From assembly GCF_009937955.1 (NCBI RefSeq), contig NZ_AP018439.1, positions 5,890,001 through 5,954,000 of the forward strand: DNA of 64,000 nucleotides. Reading direction: 5' to 3'. Numbering within the stretch: the stretch's first letter is position 1; each line of letters begins with the position of its first letter. The translations under genes and the position numbers were made by a program. A model generated the notes under the pieces. The model searched no databases. It saw only the letters and a program-made list of their open reading frames with translations, and had not been told where the DNA came from. The stretch is from Undibacterium sp. KW1 (GTDB taxonomy: Bacteria; Pseudomonadota; Gammaproteobacteria; Burkholderiales; Burkholderiaceae_D). Of the stretch, positions 60,863 through 64,000 are shown in pieces.

Positions 60863-63800
60863 GGCGGCATCGCCCTGCTGCCTGTGTTTTTGGGTAGAAC
60901 GTGAAGTGATCATGATGATGGGAATGCGCTTGTCGAGCTTGCGGGCGCGTACATGACTGGTCAGCTCCAGGCCATTCATGCGCGGCATTTCCATATCGAC
61001 CAGGATCACGTCGGGCAGCACTTCATCAAGTATGGCAACCGCATCCAGGCCATCAATGGCAGTACGCACTTCATAACCGGCATCGCGCATGATCTGCGCA
61101 GTAGCACGGCGGGCTGACAATGAATCATCGACCACCAGCGCAGTACGCACATGGGCTGCCTGTGAACCTGTCTGTGCTGGCAAGCCAGCGTGGGCATTAT
61201 CCAGATTGACATACTGCTGGGTAGATGCACGCAATAATTCTGGCAAATCAATAACCGGCGCGACGCTACCGTCACCGAGGATGACCGCACCTATCGTGCC
61301 CTGGATTCTTGGTACATAGCGACCAAACTTCTTGACCACGACTTCACGGCCATCGACCAGTTCCTGCACTTGTATTGCGCAGGTCGCGCCGGTATCGGTA
61401 CTGACCAGCAAGACCGGGTAGCCATAGCTGCGCGCTTCCTTGCGATGGTCTTGCATGCCCAGCAAGCTATCGAGCTTCAGCAATTTATGCACTGCATCGC
61501 CAACGCGATAGACAGGCTGGTCAGCCAGCGTATCAATTTGTGCATCGGTGATGTAATGGATATCAATAATACGACGGCTGGAAATCGCCATCATGTGACC
61601 AGCCACGCGCGCCATCAAAGTATGCTCGGACAAGAGGCTGGCTGGCAGGCGCAATTCCACTACCAACCCTTGGCCAGCGACCGAGCGTAAATTCAACGAG
61701 CCTTTCATTTCCAGTATGCGTGCATGCACCATGTCCATGCCTATGCCACGGCCAGAAGTCTGGGTGCTGCTGTCGCGGGTGGAAAAGCCTGGCACGAGTA
61801 TCAACCGAGCCAACTCTTCTTCAGACAAGATACGCTCGGCACTGATCATCTTGCGCTTCAAGGCGGTACGGCGTATCGCCGCATAATCCAGACCGGCACC
61901 ATCATCCTTGCAACGGACGACAATGGAATTACCTTCGCGGGCAAAGCTCAGTTCTATCAGGCCATCTGCCGGTTTATTCGCAGCCAGCCTGCTGGCAAGT
62001 GTCTCTATGCCATGATCGACCGCATTACGCAGGATATGCATCAGCGGGTCTGTCAGGTCATTGAGCATATTGCTATCGATATTGGTATTCGCACCCAGGA
62101 TGTTCAGGTTGACCTGTTTATCAAGCAGGCGACAAGTCTGGCGCACACTGCGTTGCAGGCGCGAGACGATAGTCGTGACCGGCACCAGCCGCGTACGTAT
62201 CACGGCATGCTGGTTTTCCATTTGCAGGCGGCGCTGTACTTCCAGCAATTCAGCCAGGCCGTGCAATTGTTCGTCGATATGGCTGGACATTTCGAAAGCA
62301 TCGGTGCGTGCCTCTACCAGTTGTGCGGTAATGGTATGCAGCTCGCTGTAACGTTCAAATTCCAGTGGATCAAAATCACCATCGGTAGTGCTGATGCTGG
62401 CCTTTTTCTGCGGGCTGCTCATGCCACGTACATCAACCAGAGTTTCGAGGTCAGCAATCAGTTTCTGGAACAGGATATCGTGTTTTTGTATGGCTTTTGA
62501 TTGTTTTTGCGTTTGCTTCAATTGTTCCTGGATTTGCGCATTCGAGATAACATTTTCACCTGCGAGGCGCAGCAGTTCATCCACCACTTTCGCAGGTACA
62601 CGCAACATCGGTTCAGCCGCATGAGAACCAGGTTCGACCAGGTCAAGTACAGCGCCAGAAGATTGCGGGAGCGGGGTATTTGCAACAGGCGCAGCGACTG
62701 CTACAGCTTCGCTGTGGACAACAAATTCACCACTGCGCATATAGCTGACATAATCGCAAATCTGTTGCAGCAGCTGTTGCGACTGTGCCGGCGCCGGTGC
62801 TGTACCGCCATCGACCACAGCCTCACCCATGGCTTCGAGACAATCGCCAGCCTCGGTCAGCAATTCTGCCAGTGCATTGTCGGGCAGGCTTTGTTTATCA
62901 GTGAGGACAATCAGTAAATCTTCCAGGTGATGGGTCAGGTTGGCGATACCTGCTATGCCTACGGTGTTGGCAGCACCCTTCAGGGTATGCGCGGCACGCT
63001 TGGCTTGCTCTATGTCCTGCATGCTGCCAGCACCATTTGAAAATTTTTCTATGGCGCTGGTGAAATTACCTACCTGCACAGGCAGTTCCTGCAAGAGACC
63101 ATCGAATAATTCTGTATTCAAATCATCTGGCAGTTGTATGGACACATCGCCTGCAGTGATGGCAATGACAGCGGCTGCTTCATCTTGATGGTCTGCTATC
63201 AGATTGATATTGATGAGTTCTGCGAACAGCGATTCATTGCCGTCCATAACCGCAGTCAGTGACCAGCAAGAGTCCATCAACAGGGATAATAATTCCAGTG
63301 CCGCGATTTCTTCTTTGGGCGCCGACAGGTAGGCATTCAACTTCGCTGGCAATACGCCCAGCAAGCTGACTTGCTGCGCATCCAGCGCCTGTGTTTGGGT
63401 TGCGACCATGCCTGCCAGCAAGGACAAAAATTGATGCAAGGCAGTCAGGCCTATGGATTCTGAAGTAGCGGCGATGCGCAACAAGGCTTCGACATAATTC
63501 TGCAATGCCAGACTGCGCTGTTCATCATCACCAGATGCCACGACTGTTGCCAGGTCTTCTGCCAGCATATTACCCATGAGACCGAATTCTTTGGCGAATA
63601 GCGCCAGCATATCGCTACTGACTTCCTGCGCGGCAACGCTGGTCGTCTGCACACCACCCGCATCTAACGCCTCTTCTTCCCCCTCCTCTGTGCCTTCATG
63701 GTCCACGTCATCCCTGTTATCGCTCTGTTGCAACTCCGTGTAGGTAGCACCGTTTACTGCTTCTTGCCTGTTCCATGCCGGGTCATACACAAGATCGAGC

Positions 63801-64000
63801 ACACTGGCTGCGACTTCTGGATTTTCTGCATCAGCAATTGCGTCCATGAGCATCAGCGGGAAGCGTTGCAGCAAATCCAGTTCGGTTTCATTGACAGGGT
63901 CTGCATGTGCGGACCTCATGATGACAACATCGGCAAAAGCCTGGCAGGCATCTGCCACTACGTGCAGGTTCAACTGACTTGCACAACTTGAAAAACCCAG
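60857..64000 (-). CDS. ChpA/PilL-type CheA hybrid kinase, 5' partial and 3' frameshifted
   Basis: Over 1,040 residues are in the window, and the frame is open at the right edge. In order: an alpha-helical FimL-like N-terminal region; an Hpt domain with phospho-His in AHTLKGAANTVGIAGI; CheA dimerisation; ATPase with LMHILRNAVDHGIE (N box), CKDDGAGLD (G1) and GRGIGMDMVHARI (G2); a CheW-like domain; and a receiver with DILVDMEMPR-type site VILVDMEMPRMNG. The receiver stops early at GDAAG because of an apparent one-base deletion (60860-60862). Two CheW genes follow. It probably runs surface (type IV pilus) or similar chemosensory signalling. No pil or mcp gene is within the window. Confidence 0.9.
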   Translation of the reverse strand: MGFSSCASQLNLHVVADACQAFADVVIMRSAHADPVNETELDLLQRFPLMLMDAIADAENPEVAASVLDLVYDPAWNRQEAVNGATYTELQQSDNRDDVDHEGTEEGEEEALDAGGVQTTSVAAQEVSSDMLALFAKEFGLMGNMLAEDLATVVASGDDEQRSLALQNYVEALLRIAATSESIGLTALHQFLSLLAGMVATQTQALDAQQVSLLGVLPAKLNAYLSAPKEEIAALELLSLLMDSCWSLTAVMDGNESLFAELININLIADHQDEAAAVIAITAGDVSIQLPDDLNTELFDGLLQELPVQVGNFTSAIEKFSNGAGSMQDIEQAKRAAHTLKGAANTVGIAGIANLTHHLEDLLIVLTDKQSLPDNALAELLTEAGDCLEAMGEAVVDGGTAPAPAQSQQLLQQICDYVSYMRSGEFVVHSEAVAVAAPVANTPLPQSSGAVLDLVEPGSHAAEPMLRVPAKVVDELLRLAGENVISNAQIQEQLKQTQKQSKAIQKHDILFQKLIADLETLVDVRGMSSPQKKASISTTDGDFDPLEFERYSELHTITAQLVEARTDAFEMSSHIDEQLHGLAELLEVQRRLQMENQHAVIRTRLVPVTTIVSRLQRSVRQTCRLLDKQVNLNILGANTNIDSNMLNDLTDPLMHILRNAVDHGIETLASRLAANKPADGLIELSFAREGNSIVVRCKDDGAGLDYAAIRRTALKRKMISAERILSEEELARLILVPGFSTRDSSTQTSGRGIGMDMVHARILEMKGSLNLRSVAGQGLVVELRLPASLLSEHTLMARVAGHMMAISSRRIIDIHYITDAQIDTLADQPVYRVGDAVHKLLKLDSLLGMQDHRKEARSYGYPVLLVSTDTGATCAIQVQELVDGREVVVKKFGRYVPRIQGTIGAVILGDGSVAPVIDLPELLRASTQQYVNLDNAHAGLPAQTGSQAAHVRTALVVDDSLSARRATAQIMRDAGYEVRTAIDGLDAVAILDEVLPDVILVDMEMPRMNGLELTSHVRARKLDKRIPIIMITSRSTQKHRQQGDAAG

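Noticed and set aside
61724..62500. 258-codon plus-strand frame inside the CheA hybrid kinase gene
   Set aside because: The minus strand carries conserved CheA motifs through this interval; the plus frame has no family features.
1..64000. Prophage, integrative element or tRNA-linked island
   Set aside because: No integrase, phage structural genes, tRNA gene or flanking direct repeats were seen; the only mobile gene is the IS30-family transposase.

Overview
The window is a chromosomal segment of a Gram-negative beta-proteobacterium, most likely of the Burkholderiales and near the Oxalobacteraceae (Undibacterium/Janthinobacterium-like). This placement is inferred from gene content: a branched-chain-type ABC cluster with a PaaK-like ligase, iorAB, egtDB, DUF3052, HAAS/GIN membrane genes and a ChpA-type chemosensory kinase. 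No rRNA or tRNA gene is visible to settle it. Coding density is high, and most genes sit in short operons with 1-4 base overlaps.

Layout. 1-2.5 kb: end of a branched-chain-type ABC uptake cluster (substrate-binding protein, ATPase) and a PaaK-like CoA ligase. 2.7-5.4 kb: iorA-iorB molybdenum hydroxylase. 5.6-10 kb: a periplasmic Cache protein broken by a stop codon, DUF3052, a secreted alpha-carbonic anhydrase, DUF1330, a nitronate-monooxygenase-like flavoprotein and an enoyl-CoA hydratase. 10.1-10.6 kb: composite dispersed repeat, copy 1. 10.6-15.2 kb: GlxA-type regulator, ABM monooxygenase, and a leftward operon (YbaK, DUF1289, 2-hydroxychromene-2-carboxylate isomerase, MBL hydrolase, VOC, decayed GNAT). 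15.3-19.6 kb: PilZ protein, HI0933-like flavoprotein, diguanylate cyclase, palindromic element, sugar-type binding protein. 19.9-26.7 kb: GIN and HAAS envelope genes, glpD plus an SMP-30/strictosidine-synthase-like lactonase, an exonuclease, DsbA, YccF. 26.7-32.4 kb: two leftward export systems, MacAB-like and an ABC-2 exporter. 32.5-43.9 kb: small membrane protein, polar amino-acid-type binding protein, VOC, exported oligopeptidase B, gshA, lipoprotein, AIM24, a four-gene regulator/GNAT/phosphoesterase/isochorismatase operon and a PLP enzyme. 44.0-46.5 kb: an IS30-family element inserted into an ankyrin/Kelch gene. 46.6-50.7 kb: M14 peptidase plus hydrolase, LysR, GST, tautomerase, NTF2-like. 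50.7-51.1 kb: composite repeat, copy 2. 51.4-53.9 kb: egtD-egtB-DUF427. 53.95-56.4 kb: HMG-CoA lyase, desaturase and a membrane partner. 56.6-59.8 kb: histidine kinase plus sigma-54 regulator. 59.9-64 kb: two CheW proteins and a CheA-type hybrid kinase cut by the right edge.

The genes are mostly ordinary accessory metabolism, envelope and signalling functions. Redox and thiol chemistry recurs: gshA makes gamma-glutamylcysteine, which some EgtB enzymes use for ergothioneine, and DsbA, GST and several oxidoreductases are present. Signalling is prominent (GGDEF, PilZ, HK/RR, CheA/CheW).

The most unusual observation is a roughly 210-base element present twice, 40 kb apart, whose hairpins are kept by compensatory base changes. 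It looks like a structured, non-coding dispersed repeat. Four coding regions carry visible damage: the Cache gene (nonsense codon), a GNAT gene (3' decay), the ankyrin/Kelch gene (IS30 insertion) and the CheA-type kinase (one-base frameshift removing the end of its receiver domain). The nonsense codon and frameshift could also be sequencing errors.
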